Source of the DNA: an uncultured Colwellia sp.
Lineage (GTDB): Bacteria > Pseudomonadota > Gammaproteobacteria > Enterobacterales > Alteromonadaceae
Length of the DNA: 64,000 nucleotides
Assembly (NCBI GenBank): GCA_913062815.1
Contig: CAJXWZ010000017.1
Coordinates: 1 to 64,000 of the forward strand
Direction: 5' to 3'
The position numbers and the translations under genes were made by a program. The notes under the pieces are model-generated. The model had not been told where the DNA came from and made no database searches. It worked only from the letters and a program-made list of their open reading frames with translations. Shown piece by piece: positions 19,303 to 28,443 of the stretch. The stretch's first letter is position 1. Every line of letters starts with the position of its first letter.

Positions 19303-20175
19303 TTAATGTTCGGCTGGGCTAGACTGCTTTATTTTAGTCAAAACAGAATCAAGCACCAATTGGGGAGCTTCGACCTGAGGATAGTGCCCAACATCCTGCA
19401 AGCAAATAACATCCGCATTTGGTATCAGTTGTTTATAGCGCTCTACTACATGAGCGCCAGAGATGGGGTCGAGCATGCCATTGGTTAATCGCAACGGGAC
19501 ATTGCTACATTGTAATGAACCCACCCAACGGCTACGATTTTCACGACGTTCAACCATATAATGAATAAGGCGGTGCATTACTAGGTGACCATCATTGTGA
19601 TTGATCAAATGCCAGAACTCATCGATTTCTTGCTCACTGGGTGGGGTACTAGGGCCAAAAATCTTGTGTAGGTTTTTGGCTAATGTCTTTTTATTAATCA
19701 ATCTCACTAATAGGCCGCCTAACGAACTCAATAGTAATTTTTGCATCAGCACAGGGCGGTGTGTTTCAGGAAACAAGCCGCCATTGAGTAAGTTAAGTGA
19801 ACAAACCTTAAAAGCGAGAGAGTTTTCATTGTGCCGGGCTAAAATTTCTTGAGCAACGGTATCTCCGTAGTCGTGGCTAATAATATGGCAAGCCTTGACT
19901 CCCTGTTGTTCAAGTAACTTACAGCAGATATCTGTTTGTGTAAAAATACTGTAAGCTTGTTTTGGCTTTGCGCTATAGCCAAAGCCAAGCATATCCAAAG
20001 TAATACATTGAAATTTCTCTGTTAATTGACTCCATATTTTTATCCAGTCCCAACTGGCGGTTGGGTAACCATGAATCAACAGCAAAGGCGGTCCGCTACC
20101 TTCAATGCGGTAGAAAATTTGATGACCGTTAAAGTCAAAGTAGTTGCCTGTATCGTGCCATTGCTGCAAATTCAT
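19303..20175 (-). CDS. Alpha/beta hydrolase, epoxide hydrolase/haloalkane dehalogenase-like
   Basis: 290 residues. The oxyanion motif HGYP lies at 35-38; the nucleophile elbow is Ser-His-Asp102-Tyr-Gly, with Asp rather than Ser, as in epoxide hydrolases and haloalkane dehalogenases; the catalytic His is in DVGHYPQVEAP. Substrate unknown. It follows the class II aldolase gene by 17 bp on the same strand, and the two probably form an operon. Confidence 0.82.
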   Translation of the reverse strand: MNLQQWHDTGNYFDFNGHQIFYRIEGSGPPLLLIHGYPTASWDWIKIWSQLTEKFQCITLDMLGFGYSAKPKQAYSIFTQTDICCKLLEQQGVKACHIISHDYGDTVAQEILARHNENSLAFKVCSLNLLNGGLFPETHRPVLMQKLLLSSLGGLLVRLINKKTLAKNLHKIFGPSTPPSEQEIDEFWHLINHNDGHLVMHRLIHYMVERRENRSRWVGSLQCSNVPLRLTNGMLDPISGAHVVERYKQLIPNADVICLQDVGHYPQVEAPQLVLDSVLTKIKQSSPAEH

Positions 20176-20192
20176 CGCTTTACTTCCTGTTA

Positions 20193-20966
20193 TTATTCCT
20201 TAAATGACGGGTCGATTCGATCTAGTTTTCTTAATAACCCTGGCCATGCTAGGTTGCCGCCCATGCCTTTAGTTACCTGACTGGCCTGCGCTTTAATCCC
20301 CGCTAAAATTGGTTGTGGAATACTGATTGTTGAGGCATTGCCACTTTGTGCCATCACTTGAATTTCACACGCCCGTTGTAGCGTAAATATAAAGAGGAAT
20401 GCGTCAGCGATTGTTGGGCCTGCTACCAATAAGCCATGATTGCGCAAAATCATAAAGGAAGCATCACCTAGGTCTGTTTGTAAACGCTGCTTTTCATCAA
20501 TGTTAAGAGCAACACCTTCATAGTCATGATAGCTCAAGCTAGATAAGGCAAATAACGATTGTTGCGAAAGTGGTAATAACCCTTGCTGTTGCGCAGAAAC
20601 TGCAACACCTGCAGCACTATGCGTATGCAATACGCATTGCACATCTTCACGAGCTTCATGAACTGCACTATGAATATTAAAGCCTGCAGGATTTATCGGA
20701 AATGGTGAGTCGTCAATTTTATTACCCTGCAAGTCAACTTTCACCAAACTAGAGGCAGTTATTTCTTCAAACATCATACCGTAGGGGTTGATTAGAAAGT
20801 GATGTTCAGACCCGGGAACACGAGCAGATATGTGGGTAAATACTAGATCATCCCAGCCATATACAGCGATCAGCCGGTAGGCGGCAGCTAAATCAACTCT
20901 TAACTGCCATTCTGCTGGGGATACCTTGTCTTTCATCGATGGAATATTACTCGCTAAATCTGCCAT
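20193..20966 (-). CDS. Class II aldolase/adducin family protein
   Basis: 257 residues from ATG 20966, which has GAGGAACAAG upstream; an in-frame TTG 15 bp earlier lies in that site and is less likely. The zinc-binding motif HTHS (VLHTHSAAGVAV) and the later NHG (ILRNHGLLVAG) are the metal ligands of this fold, which includes fuculose aldolase and decarboxylases. Substrate unknown. First gene of a two-gene unit with the hydrolase and divergent from a Crp-type regulator. Confidence 0.85.
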   Translation of the reverse strand: MADLASNIPSMKDKVSPAEWQLRVDLAAAYRLIAVYGWDDLVFTHISARVPGSEHHFLINPYGMMFEEITASSLVKVDLQGNKIDDSPFPINPAGFNIHSAVHEAREDVQCVLHTHSAAGVAVSAQQQGLLPLSQQSLFALSSLSYHDYEGVALNIDEKQRLQTDLGDASFMILRNHGLLVAGPTIADAFLFIFTLQRACEIQVMAQSGNASTISIPQPILAGIKAQASQVTKGMGGNLAWPGLLRKLDRIDPSFKE

Positions 20967-21060
20967 TATCTTGTTCCTCAACTACTAAAGAATTTAACTA
21001 TTGCTTAAGAGTATATGCACAAGATATCATCAGAACTGTCAATTAGTTTACAGTTTAAGT

Positions 21061-21765
21061 ATGTTTATGAAGCAGCATGATATTCTCCCTACCTTACAAA
21101 CAAACAGCTGGTTTAACGAACTTCCCGCTGCAATTCGTCTGAGGTTGATGGAAAATGCAACCCGTGTCCCTTTTACTCACAAAGAAATCATTCATTGGCA
21201 AAATGATGATGATAATTGTGCACTTTATTGTGTACTAAGTGGCGCAATAAAAGTAAGTTCTTGTTCATGGGCAGGCAAAGAAGCGGTGTTAGCTTACTTA
21301 TCGCCAGGAAATTGGTTTGGTGAAATAGCCATGCTTGATGGACTACATAGAACGCATACCATACAAGCCCACCAAGATAGCTTTTTATTGAAAGTCTTGA
21401 AAAGTGACATAATGGAGATTATCGCTGAGTACCCTAAGTTTTATGAGCATTTAATCAAGCTTTTATGTGAAAAAATACGATTGCTCATGATGGTCATTGA
21501 AGAAACAACACTGCAGCCGTTACCTATCCGCTTAGCGGGTCGATTACTGATGTTAGCCGACTCCTTTGGCGTTGACACACCACAAGGTGTTGAGATTTCC
21601 ATTCACTTGCCTCAGGAAGAGCTTGGCCAAATGCTTGGCACTTCTCGTCAAAGTACAAATAAACTGCTAAAAAGATTCCAGCAACAAGGGCTAATTGAAA
21701 CAAAATATCGACACGTTATTTTGAAAGATCTCACGAGAATTAAAGCAATGGTGCAAGATAGTTGA
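21061..21765 (+). CDS. Crp/Fnr family transcriptional regulator
   Basis: 234 residues from ATG 21061; the frame extends to TTG 21001 but lacks a ribosome-binding site there (ATG 21067 is also possible). The N-terminal cyclic-nucleotide-binding fold has GNWFGEIAMLDG; the C-terminal winged helix has LPQEELGQMLGTSRQSTNKL. There is no cysteine cluster of FNR type at the N-terminus, so iron-sulfur oxygen sensing is not indicated. It is divergent from the aldolase-hydrolase pair and is their likely regulator. Confidence 0.88.
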   Translation: MFMKQHDILPTLQTNSWFNELPAAIRLRLMENATRVPFTHKEIIHWQNDDDNCALYCVLSGAIKVSSCSWAGKEAVLAYLSPGNWFGEIAMLDGLHRTHTIQAHQDSFLLKVLKSDIMEIIAEYPKFYEHLIKLLCEKIRLLMMVIEETTLQPLPIRLAGRLLMLADSFGVDTPQGVEISIHLPQEELGQMLGTSRQSTNKLLKRFQQQGLIETKYRHVILKDLTRIKAMVQDS

Positions 21766-21770
21766 GTTTT

Positions 21771-22253
21771 TTACTCACGTAAAGCTTGTTCCCAATTCAC
21801 TGGCTCTCCTCCTAACAAATGAAAGTGCAAATGAGCAACTGTTTGGCCACCGTGATGTCCACTATTTGTCATCAGACTAAAACCATCTTTTGTTAACCCC
21901 ATTGCTTTGGCTATTTTCCCCATTGCTCTCACTATCGCCAATATTTCTTGGTCAGTTGCTTTACTTGAAAAATCAACCAAGGAGCGATACTTTCCTTTTG
22001 GAATGATAAGTACATGTACCGGCCTTATGGGGTTAATGTCCTCGAACGCAAGCACATACTCATTTTCGAAAACGACTTTCGCTGGAAGTTTATTTTGTAA
22101 TATTTTGGCAAAAACATTATTGTCGTCATATTTACCAATGCCTGAGACTGTTTCACTACTTGCCAGACTGTCAGTTGCAAACATCAGTAATAAAAAAGGC
22201 ACAAAGAGTATATTTATCATTATAGTAAATCGTATTATTCTTAAGTTAAGCAT
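21771..22253 (-). CDS. HIT family protein with N-terminal signal sequence
   Basis: 160 residues. The HIT catalytic motif H-x-H-x-H is complete at His141, His143, His145 (HLHFHLLGG), with IPKGKYRSLVD and NSGHHGGQTV upstream, as in HinT-like nucleotide hydrolases. Unusually, the domain is preceded by a hydrophobic leader (MINILFVPFLLLMFATDSLA) with a signal peptidase I-like site. Starts at 22253 and 22220 both keep the leader and neither has a clear ribosome-binding site. HIT proteins are normally cytoplasmic. It is divergent from the LD-carboxypeptidase gene, 37 bp apart. Confidence 0.8.
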   Translation of the reverse strand: MLNLRIIRFTIMINILFVPFLLLMFATDSLASSETVSGIGKYDDNNVFAKILQNKLPAKVVFENEYVLAFEDINPIRPVHVLIIPKGKYRSLVDFSSKATDQEILAIVRAMGKIAKAMGLTKDGFSLMTNSGHHGGQTVAHLHFHLLGGEPVNWEQALRE

Positions 22254-22290
22254 TATGATGAACAGTTATTAAGATGAAAGGAAGTAGTAA

Positions 22291-23400
22291 ATGAGCCAAT
22301 TGAATATTACCCGTAGAAGAATACTAAAAGGAACTTTGCTTTCGGCAGCGACAATATCACACGGTGGCTTTGCTATGTCTAACCTTGCACAGGGAATTAG
22401 CACAAAGAACATTAAGGTACCTTCACTGAAGAAAGGTGACACCATAGGCTTTTTTTCTCCTTCAACACCAGCAACAAGTTTTGCATTTAAACGATTTGAA
22501 CGAGCCAAGCTATTTTTAAAATCAAAAGGCTATCAGCTTCAAGCTGGCAGTTTAACTGGCATGTCAGATCATTATCGCTCAGGCACAATACAAGCGCGAG
22601 TTGAAGAGTTAAATACCCTAATTAGAGACCCTAAAGTACGGTGTATTATGGCAACAATGGGCGGCATGGTTTCAAATTCTATGTTGCCTTATATCGATTA
22701 TGAGGCATTAAGAAATGATCCTAAAATAATAATCGGCTACTCCGACGTTACCGCCTTACTTTTTGGTATTTACGCACAAACGGGCATTACTACCTACTAT
22801 GGCCCAGCGCTTGTGTCATCTTTTGGTGAGATAGGATATTTTTTGGAAAAAACATATCAGTACTTCCACGATATTGTTGTGCATCCTAAGTTGCCGTACG
22901 TCATCAAAAATCCAGAATTTTGGACAGAAGAATATGTTGATTGGCAAGCTCAAACAGCAGAAAAAGAAAAAACCCCCAATAAGTTAATAACACTTAATGC
23001 AGGTAGCGCTACGGGTAGGCTGATCGTCGGAAACTTAGATACTTTTGCCGGTATATTTGCAAGCCCTTACATGCCCGCTATAAATCGTGGAGATATATTA
23101 CTCATCGAAGATAGTTTTAAAAACGCAGCAACAGTGGAACGGTCATTTTCCCATCTGAAATTAAGCGGCATATTTGACCGTATTGGTGGATTAGTTTTGG
23201 GCAAACATGAACAGTTTGACGACCAAGGAACAGGAAGAAAGCCGTATCAAATATTGATGGAGATAATCGGCGAACCCAATATCCCAATTTTGGCAGAATA
23301 TGATTGTTGTCATACCCACCCTATGATTACTTTGCCTATTGGCTCTATGGTGACTTTAGATGCAAATAAGCAGAATATTACCATAGAATCACTCTCTTAA
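22291..23400 (+). CDS. LD-carboxypeptidase (peptidase S66), Tat-exported
   Basis: 369 residues. The leader NITRRRILKGTLLSAATISH has a twin-arginine motif, so export is by Tat. The S66 fold has nucleophile Ser151 in GYSDVTALL, a Glu in LLIEDSFKNA and His in CCHTHP, the Ser-Glu-His triad of LdcA/MccF. Cytoplasmic LdcA trims recycled muropeptides; MccF cleaves microcin C. Tat export here would place it in the periplasm, so the substrate may be a wall or peptide antibiotic. Length is slightly longer than LdcA. Confidence 0.88.
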   Translation: MSQLNITRRRILKGTLLSAATISHGGFAMSNLAQGISTKNIKVPSLKKGDTIGFFSPSTPATSFAFKRFERAKLFLKSKGYQLQAGSLTGMSDHYRSGTIQARVEELNTLIRDPKVRCIMATMGGMVSNSMLPYIDYEALRNDPKIIIGYSDVTALLFGIYAQTGITTYYGPALVSSFGEIGYFLEKTYQYFHDIVVHPKLPYVIKNPEFWTEEYVDWQAQTAEKEKTPNKLITLNAGSATGRLIVGNLDTFAGIFASPYMPAINRGDILLIEDSFKNAATVERSFSHLKLSGIFDRIGGLVLGKHEQFDDQGTGRKPYQILMEIIGEPNIPILAEYDCCHTHPMITLPIGSMVTLDANKQNITIESLS

Positions 23401-23510
23401 AATGTTCGGTTTTTAGGCTGCAGTGGAGTGGAAATCTATAAACATGAGTCTAGTTCGCAGTGGCTGAGTAAATGTATAAGATTGTATATTCATATGTGAT
23501 GAGTCTTGGT

Positions 23511-23538
23511 TTGGTGTGGTTAAAAAATGAGCTATAAT
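23511..23538 (+). promoter_or_regulatory. Sigma-70-type promoter for the flagellin gene
   Basis: TTGGTG (23511-23516) and a perfect TATAAT (23533-23538) are separated by 16 bp, about 60 bp before the flagellin ATG. No sigma-28 consensus (TAAA-N15-GCCGATAA) is visible, which is unusual for a flagellin gene. Confidence 0.45.
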
Positions 23539-23600
23539 ATGTTTAGTTTGTTAGCTCGTTTGACTTGGCTATAGCTCAGTCAACCGTTCGGAGAAGTGCA

Positions 23601-25565
23601 ATGATTACTGTGAGTTCTATGGTGCAGAATAAGAACGGCTTTTTTCAGTTACAAAAAAGTCAGCAGGCGCTATTCGATAGTAGTGTTAAGTTGGCTTCTG
23701 GCAAACGCATTAATTCAAGCAAAGATGATCCAGCCGGCCTTGCAATTGCCAATTTAATCACTTCACAAATTCGTGGCGCTAACCAATCTATTCGTAATGC
23801 TAATGACGGAATATCACTCACCCAAGTAACAGATGGCGCTCTTCAGGGAGCCAACGATGTTTTACAAAGAATGAGAGAATTAGCCGTGCAAGCGAGCAAT
23901 GGTACCTTAAATGAGTCTAATCGTAATACTATTCAAACTGAAATTAATCACTTAACCGAACAACTTGGTGATATTGGTGAAAACACCAAATTTAACGGTA
24001 TTAGTGTGTTTAATCATAATCAAGTACTCAGTATTCACGTGGGTTTTAATCAAGGCATTAACTTGCCGCTGAGCAGCTTAGGCGCAAACACTCTTACTGG
24101 TGGCTTAAATGTACAATCAGGAGGTTTGAATAGTGGCCGCGTTGATGTTGCATCATCTGGTATTAACGCCAACAGTATCAGTATTAACGGTATTGGGCTG
24201 GGTGGGTTAGCGGCTACCACGTCAGGGCAAGCAAATGTTAAGGCTGATTTGATCAACCAAGCTTCCGGTCAAACAGGGGTTACTGCTAGTGCCAGTAACC
24301 TTATTCAAGGCGGGCACAATAATATTAATCAACCGGTAACGGCAGGCATTAGCGTTACCATAGACGGCAACACGACAACCCTAGGCAGTTCAGCTAATGT
24401 GAAGGATTTTATCAAAGACTTTAACCTAAATGTTGCTGGCGCCGAAGCGCGGCTCGACAGTAATGGCGCAGTACAAATATTCAATGATACCGGCAAAGAT
24501 ATTACTTTATCAGACACTACAGTAGCAGGGCTTGGCAGCCTCGGCCTTAGTGCCGGTACTTTCACTGGCAGTATTAGTTTAGCTAGTGCTAACAATGAAG
24601 ATATAACAATTGCTACCACCGATACTGGCGGTATTGAAGACTTAAAAGCGTTTGGTTTTAATCAACAACAGGGCCGTTCATCACTTACTGGCGGTCAAAT
24701 TAATGGGCAAAATGTTACTAGCGCTGATGGTATTCAAATCAACGGGGTAAATCTTGGTAATATTGGTCAAGCTGGTACCACTATTAATGCCAATGATATT
24801 AGCTTAGCAATCAATTCTATCAGTGGACAAACAAGGGTAACAGCCAGCGCAAATACTGATATGGAATTAACCGTTGACGTATCGGCCTTGCAAAACAATA
24901 ACCTTACTATTAATGGTCAGGCTATTTTTAGCGGTTTTACGGGTAGTACTTTAAATGATGTTATTAGCCAAATAAATGCCGCTAATATTGGCGATATTAC
25001 TGCGAGTAGTAATGTTGATGGGCAATTGCAGTTAACGTCAAATTCGGGCCAAACAATAAACATCGACAATGGCGCATCGGCATTTAGCCAAAATGGTGTT
25101 GCTATTGCTAATAGTGTTAGCGAGCAAGGCGAATTAAGTCTTATCGCTAACGATGGTGGTGCAATTAACATAAAATCAACTGCGGCTATTTCAGTACAAA
25201 CGGTAGCTTTAAATAAGCTTGGGTTGAGCGATGTTGGCGGCTTTAATCAAGCGAGTGCTGCAAATGTTGTCACGGCTGATAATGCCAGTAACTTAATTGA
25301 TAATATAGACAATATTATCAATCAAATTGGTGAGACCCGCAGTCATTTAGGCGCAACGCAGTCGAGATTGCTGTCAACCATTAATAACCTGTCTGCAACT
25401 ATGGTCCAATCGGCAAGTTCACGATCTAGAATTGAAGATGCCGATTATGCCAGCACTATCTCTGAATTTATTAAAGCCCGTTTAGCGTTAGAAACCGGTA
25501 ACATTGTCTTTGTCAAACAACAAGAAGCGGAAAGAGCATTTATCAATCAATTAATTGGTCGTTAA
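23601..25565 (+). CDS. Flagellin (isolated gene)
   Basis: Filament subunit, 654 residues from ATG 23601, which has GGAGAAG 5 bp upstream; an in-frame TTG at 23565 is less likely. The N-terminal D0/D1 (MITVSSMVQNKNGFFQLQKS; LASGKRINSSKDDPAGLAIA) and C-terminal D1/D0 (ASSRSRIEDADYASTISEF; NQLIGR) are canonical. The long middle contains several flagellin hook IN motifs (for example ISINGIGLGG, IQINGVNLGN). No flagellar assembly genes lie nearby, so it is an orphan or alternative filament gene. Confidence 0.93.
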   Translation: MITVSSMVQNKNGFFQLQKSQQALFDSSVKLASGKRINSSKDDPAGLAIANLITSQIRGANQSIRNANDGISLTQVTDGALQGANDVLQRMRELAVQASNGTLNESNRNTIQTEINHLTEQLGDIGENTKFNGISVFNHNQVLSIHVGFNQGINLPLSSLGANTLTGGLNVQSGGLNSGRVDVASSGINANSISINGIGLGGLAATTSGQANVKADLINQASGQTGVTASASNLIQGGHNNINQPVTAGISVTIDGNTTTLGSSANVKDFIKDFNLNVAGAEARLDSNGAVQIFNDTGKDITLSDTTVAGLGSLGLSAGTFTGSISLASANNEDITIATTDTGGIEDLKAFGFNQQQGRSSLTGGQINGQNVTSADGIQINGVNLGNIGQAGTTINANDISLAINSISGQTRVTASANTDMELTVDVSALQNNNLTINGQAIFSGFTGSTLNDVISQINAANIGDITASSNVDGQLQLTSNSGQTINIDNGASAFSQNGVAIANSVSEQGELSLIANDGGAINIKSTAAISVQTVALNKLGLSDVGGFNQASAANVVTADNASNLIDNIDNIINQIGETRSHLGATQSRLLSTINNLSATMVQSASSRSRIEDADYASTISEFIKARLALETGNIVFVKQQEAERAFINQLIGR

Positions 25566-25667
25566 AGTAAGTAACTTTAGCTTAGCTTAACAAATTAATA
25601 TAGTTTATATATCTACCAATGTATCCGTGGATTTAAAACGAAGACAAACATAAATTATTGCTATTTA

Positions 25668-26138
25668 TTAAGAACGACGAATAGTCAGATATACGCCAAA
25701 TATCATTAAGGCCAATCCAGCTACACGTTGAATGGAAATTGTATGTTTTAGTGTACCCAGAAGACCATAGTGATCGATAACCGTCATAGATATCATCTGG
25801 CCTAGCAGCACCATAGATATCGCGTTACCCACGCCAAATTTTGGTGCGGCCCAAGTTATACTAAGAATATAAAATATAACGAACACCCCTCCAAGATAAG
25901 AGGTTATCGGAATGGGCCCTTTAATGGGCCCTTTAATGGGCGACTTGGGTATTCCGCCTGATAAAAGTAAGTATGCCAGTGAAACGACACCGCCAACCAT
26001 AAATAATATCGTTGTAGCTAGCGCAGGACTGTTAAGCTTACTACCCAAGTTGCCATTTAATGCGGCCATAATAGGTATTCCTATCCCCGCGACACACATC
26101 AATAACGCATAAAAACCAGGTTGTTGGAATGGATTCAT
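25668..26138 (-). CDS. DMT superfamily inner membrane protein (YdcZ/DUF606 type)
   Basis: 156 residues with about five hydrophobic helices, an N-terminal FYALLMCVAGIGIPIMAALN and C-terminal GLALMIFGVYL, resembling the half-size DMT family DUF606. The loop after helix 2 contains a duplicated KGPI unit encoded by a 12-bp tandem repeat. It is the last gene of a reverse-strand cluster starting at the GST gene. Substrate unknown. Confidence 0.75.
   Translation of the reverse strand: MNPFQQPGFYALLMCVAGIGIPIMAALNGNLGSKLNSPALATTILFMVGGVVSLAYLLLSGGIPKSPIKGPIKGPIPITSYLGGVFVIFYILSITWAAPKFGVGNAISMVLLGQMISMTVIDHYGLLGTLKHTISIQRVAGLALMIFGVYLTIRRS
25911..25940. repeat. 12-bp tandem repeat in the DMT transporter gene
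   Basis: AATGGGCCCTTT is repeated perfectly at 25911-25922 and 25923-25934, then AATGGG of a third copy. Read on the reverse strand it gives KGPI KGPI in a loop, an in-frame duplication. Confidence 0.85.
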
Positions 26139-26176
26139 TACGCCGCCACCTTATTTTATTAATAAACCCTAGCAAC

Positions 26177-26395
26177 TCATTCAGTTGCAGACGTTAACGT
26201 TTGTTTACGTAGCTCAGTCACCTGATCATAACCGATACCCCAGTTGTCAGTGTTAATTTCATCTATAACCACAAAAGTCGTTGCTGGGCTTTTATTTAAA
26301 ATCTCAACCATTAACTGAGTACAGCCTTTGATAATGGCTTGTTTTTGCTCGTTGCTTACACCTTCGTCGGTAATTTTAACGTTTATATAGGGCAT
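26177..26395 (-). CDS. 4-oxalocrotonate tautomerase family protein
   Basis: 72 residues. After Met removal the catalytic Pro1 (MPYINVKITDEG) is exposed; the fold is confirmed by QKQAIIKGCTQLM and the length near 62-75 typical of the family. Members tautomerise or hydrolyse small unsaturated acids or dehalogenate. Downstream of the FrnE-like gene in the same operon; here a role in processing electrophiles is an inference. Confidence 0.85.
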   Translation of the reverse strand: MPYINVKITDEGVSNEQKQAIIKGCTQLMVEILNKSPATTFVVIDEINTDNWGIGYDQVTELRKQTLTSATE

Positions 26396-26462
26396 GATTT
26401 TTCCTTTTTTATGTTTATGACTTAAAAATAAATTGTGTTGAATTAAAGTTTAAGCGGCCATC

Positions 26463-27125
26463 TTATGCCGCGGTTGATTGTTCGATGTATTTTGACAAGA
26501 TATCCTGGAAATATTCCACCGAATTTGAACCAGAAATAAGGGTATTTCCATTGATAATAAACGCAGGAATACTCTTAATTTCAAATGTTTTGTAACGGGA
26601 AACTTTTCTGTCTAATTTTTGACTGCTCTGGGCTGAAGTCAATGCTGTATAGGTTTTTTGTCGATCAAAACCTAATTCTTCTCCAATGGTTAACAATACT
26701 GTCAAGTTGCCAATATCCAAGCCTTCGTTAAAGTAGGCTTTAATCAAGCGTCCATTAAGCTCGGTTTGCTTATTAAATTGCTCTGCCCAATGCATTAATA
26801 GATGTGCATTTCGGGTGTTGTAGTAATGTGTTCTTTTCGAAAAATCGACACTAACACCTGCTTTGGCTGCCGTGGTAACCAATGACTGTTGATAAGCAAG
26901 TAACTTATCTTCACTCCAGCCCATTTGACGATTAAAATAACTGGCTATTGTTTCGCCTTCTTCAGCCATATTGGGGTTTAATTGAAAAGGCAAAAAATGA
27001 AAATCAACGTCGATATTTAAATTATTAATGGCGGTCTTAATGTTGTTATAACCAATGGGGCACCAAGAACAAACAATGTCGTGCACCATTTCTATTTTTA
27101 GTTTGTTGCTACTTAATGTCGTCAT
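26463..27125 (-). CDS. DsbA family oxidoreductase, FrnE-like
   Basis: 220 residues without a signal peptide, so cytoplasmic. The active-site motif is Cys19-Ser-Trp-Cys22 (DIVCSWCPIG) at the N-terminus, the cis-Pro is in KSIPAFIING. FrnE proteins act as cytoplasmic dithiol oxidoreductases or polyketide/2-hydroxychromene-type isomerases. The start overlaps the stop of the upstream NTF2-like gene by one base (TAATG), so the genes are translationally coupled. Confidence 0.88.
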   Translation of the reverse strand: MTTLSSNKLKIEMVHDIVCSWCPIGYNNIKTAINNLNIDVDFHFLPFQLNPNMAEEGETIASYFNRQMGWSEDKLLAYQQSLVTTAAKAGVSVDFSKRTHYYNTRNAHLLMHWAEQFNKQTELNGRLIKAYFNEGLDIGNLTVLLTIGEELGFDRQKTYTALTSAQSSQKLDRKVSRYKTFEIKSIPAFIINGNTLISGSNSVEYFQDILSKYIEQSTAA

Positions 27126-27532
27126 TATTGTTGCTCCTTAGTATTGCTGGTATTAATATCGGTATACATTTTTGTGACTATTCGCCATTGGCCGTCTTCT
27201 TTAAGTAGTCCAAGAAAATCAATATAGTGAAAATCAAACAAAGGGCAGTAAATTTTCGCCATCGCTTGGTCTTGCACCACATCAAGGGCTAGTACTTTAA
27301 ACTCAAATGGCTTGTTTAGTTGTGCCGGAACTGGCCTATTCTCTACACCGCTAAACCACTGTGTTAATGAGCGTCGAACCCCCGGCGCTTTTAACCAAGC
27401 ATCTGGGTGAAATATAGATTTTAGTTTGGTTACATCGCCATGATGAAGACCGTCAAAATAACTATGTAAAATGGTCGAGATAGCGGCAAAGTCACTTGTT
27501 GACTCATTTAAGACCGTTTGAGCATTACTCAT
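27125..27532 (-). CDS. NTF2-like family protein (SnoaL/lumazine-binding-like)
   Basis: 135 residues with the alpha-beta cone pattern of the NTF2-like superfamily: an N-terminal helix ISTILHSYFDGLHHGDVTKL, then FHPDAWLKAPG and a C-terminal beta-rich part with DGQWRIVTKMYTD. Such proteins are small-molecule isomerases, hydrolases or binders; no catalytic set is certain. It couples to the FrnE-like gene. Confidence 0.78.
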   Translation of the reverse strand: MSNAQTVLNESTSDFAAISTILHSYFDGLHHGDVTKLKSIFHPDAWLKAPGVRRSLTQWFSGVENRPVPAQLNKPFEFKVLALDVVQDQAMAKIYCPLFDFHYIDFLGLLKEDGQWRIVTKMYTDINTSNTKEQQ

Positions 27533-27615
27533 ATTTATACTCCAAAATTAAGAGGGGAAAATACAAGCGCCGTGAGAGCTTTAAGTCTCCTTTTCGACGC
27601 TTATTGTTCCAAATT

Positions 27616-28224
27616 TTACTTCGCTGATGTGAGCTGTTCGGCTTCGTCTGTCTTGATAAAATTAGGCATAGCTTGCACGGCCTTTAGCATCTTTGTAGTT
27701 TTATCACCAATGACAATGTCTACTGGAAAATATATGCCCCAACGAGAATAAACGGTCAGCATAATGTCTGCGACTGAAGGACTGTCACCGCCTAAGAAGC
27801 CTTTATTAGATAGTTTATTCTCAACAATCTTCCATAGTTGATTGATACTTTCAGCGGCTGCATTTAACGTCTCTTGTTTTACTTTTTCATCACTGATGTT
27901 TTGTGTCAGAAAAAATAATCTGCCGTAAGCGGGATGCATAGTGGCATTAGCAAACATAATGTCTTGAATTACTTGTAGGCGGTCATCTTCATTTTCAGGG
28001 AAAAATGAGCTTTTATGCTTATTAAGAATGTGAAGCATAATCGCCGCACCCTCGGTCAAAGTCTTATCACCATCAACCAATGCTGGTACTGCGCCAACGG
28101 GGTTTATTGTTTTAAAGTTGTCATCTTGTTGTGCATCAATAATTCTTACGTCTTGACCTAGCTCGCGTAAAACAACTTGAGTAGCTACAGAGCAAGCACC
28201 TTGTGAATAATAAAGTGTATACAT
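27616..28224 (-). CDS. Glutathione S-transferase family protein
   Basis: 202 residues: N-terminal thioredoxin-like domain (MYTLYYSQGACSVATQVVLR; INPVGAVPALVDGD; LTEGAAIML) and an all-helical C-terminal domain (FLGGDSPSVADIML). The SQGACS segment is typical of beta/GST-like bacterial members with a Ser or Cys catalytic residue. It is the first gene of a five-gene reverse-strand operon and divergent from a LysR regulator. Confidence 0.88.
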   Translation of the reverse strand: MYTLYYSQGACSVATQVVLRELGQDVRIIDAQQDDNFKTINPVGAVPALVDGDKTLTEGAAIMLHILNKHKSSFFPENEDDRLQVIQDIMFANATMHPAYGRLFFLTQNISDEKVKQETLNAAAESINQLWKIVENKLSNKGFLGGDSPSVADIMLTVYSRWGIYFPVDIVIGDKTTKMLKAVQAMPNFIKTDEAEQLTSAK

Positions 28225-28365
28225 GGTATTCTCCTAAAAAATAAAATTGGCTTAGATTGTTAATTCACATGTTCGGTGCCTAGTGGCTGCCTCGATGCGA
28301 TGTAAGAATATTAAACCCATTGTTTGTTTTCATATATAGCGGTAATGCGTATATACTGTTCCCAT

Positions 28366-28377
28366 ATTGGAGACAAT
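28366..28377. promoter_or_regulatory. Palindrome ATTG-GAGA-CAAT, candidate LysR box
   Basis: The 12-bp inverted repeat ATTGGAGACAAT lies 66 bp before the LysR gene and within the divergent region to the GST operon, where autoregulated LysR sites usually lie. It fits the T-N11-A class only loosely. Confidence 0.3.
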
Positions 28378-28443
28378 TAGGGTGGCGCAAAGTAATGGAC
28401 TTGAGAGCAGCTAGACTAGAAGTAAGATTAAGAGGGTTAGAGA

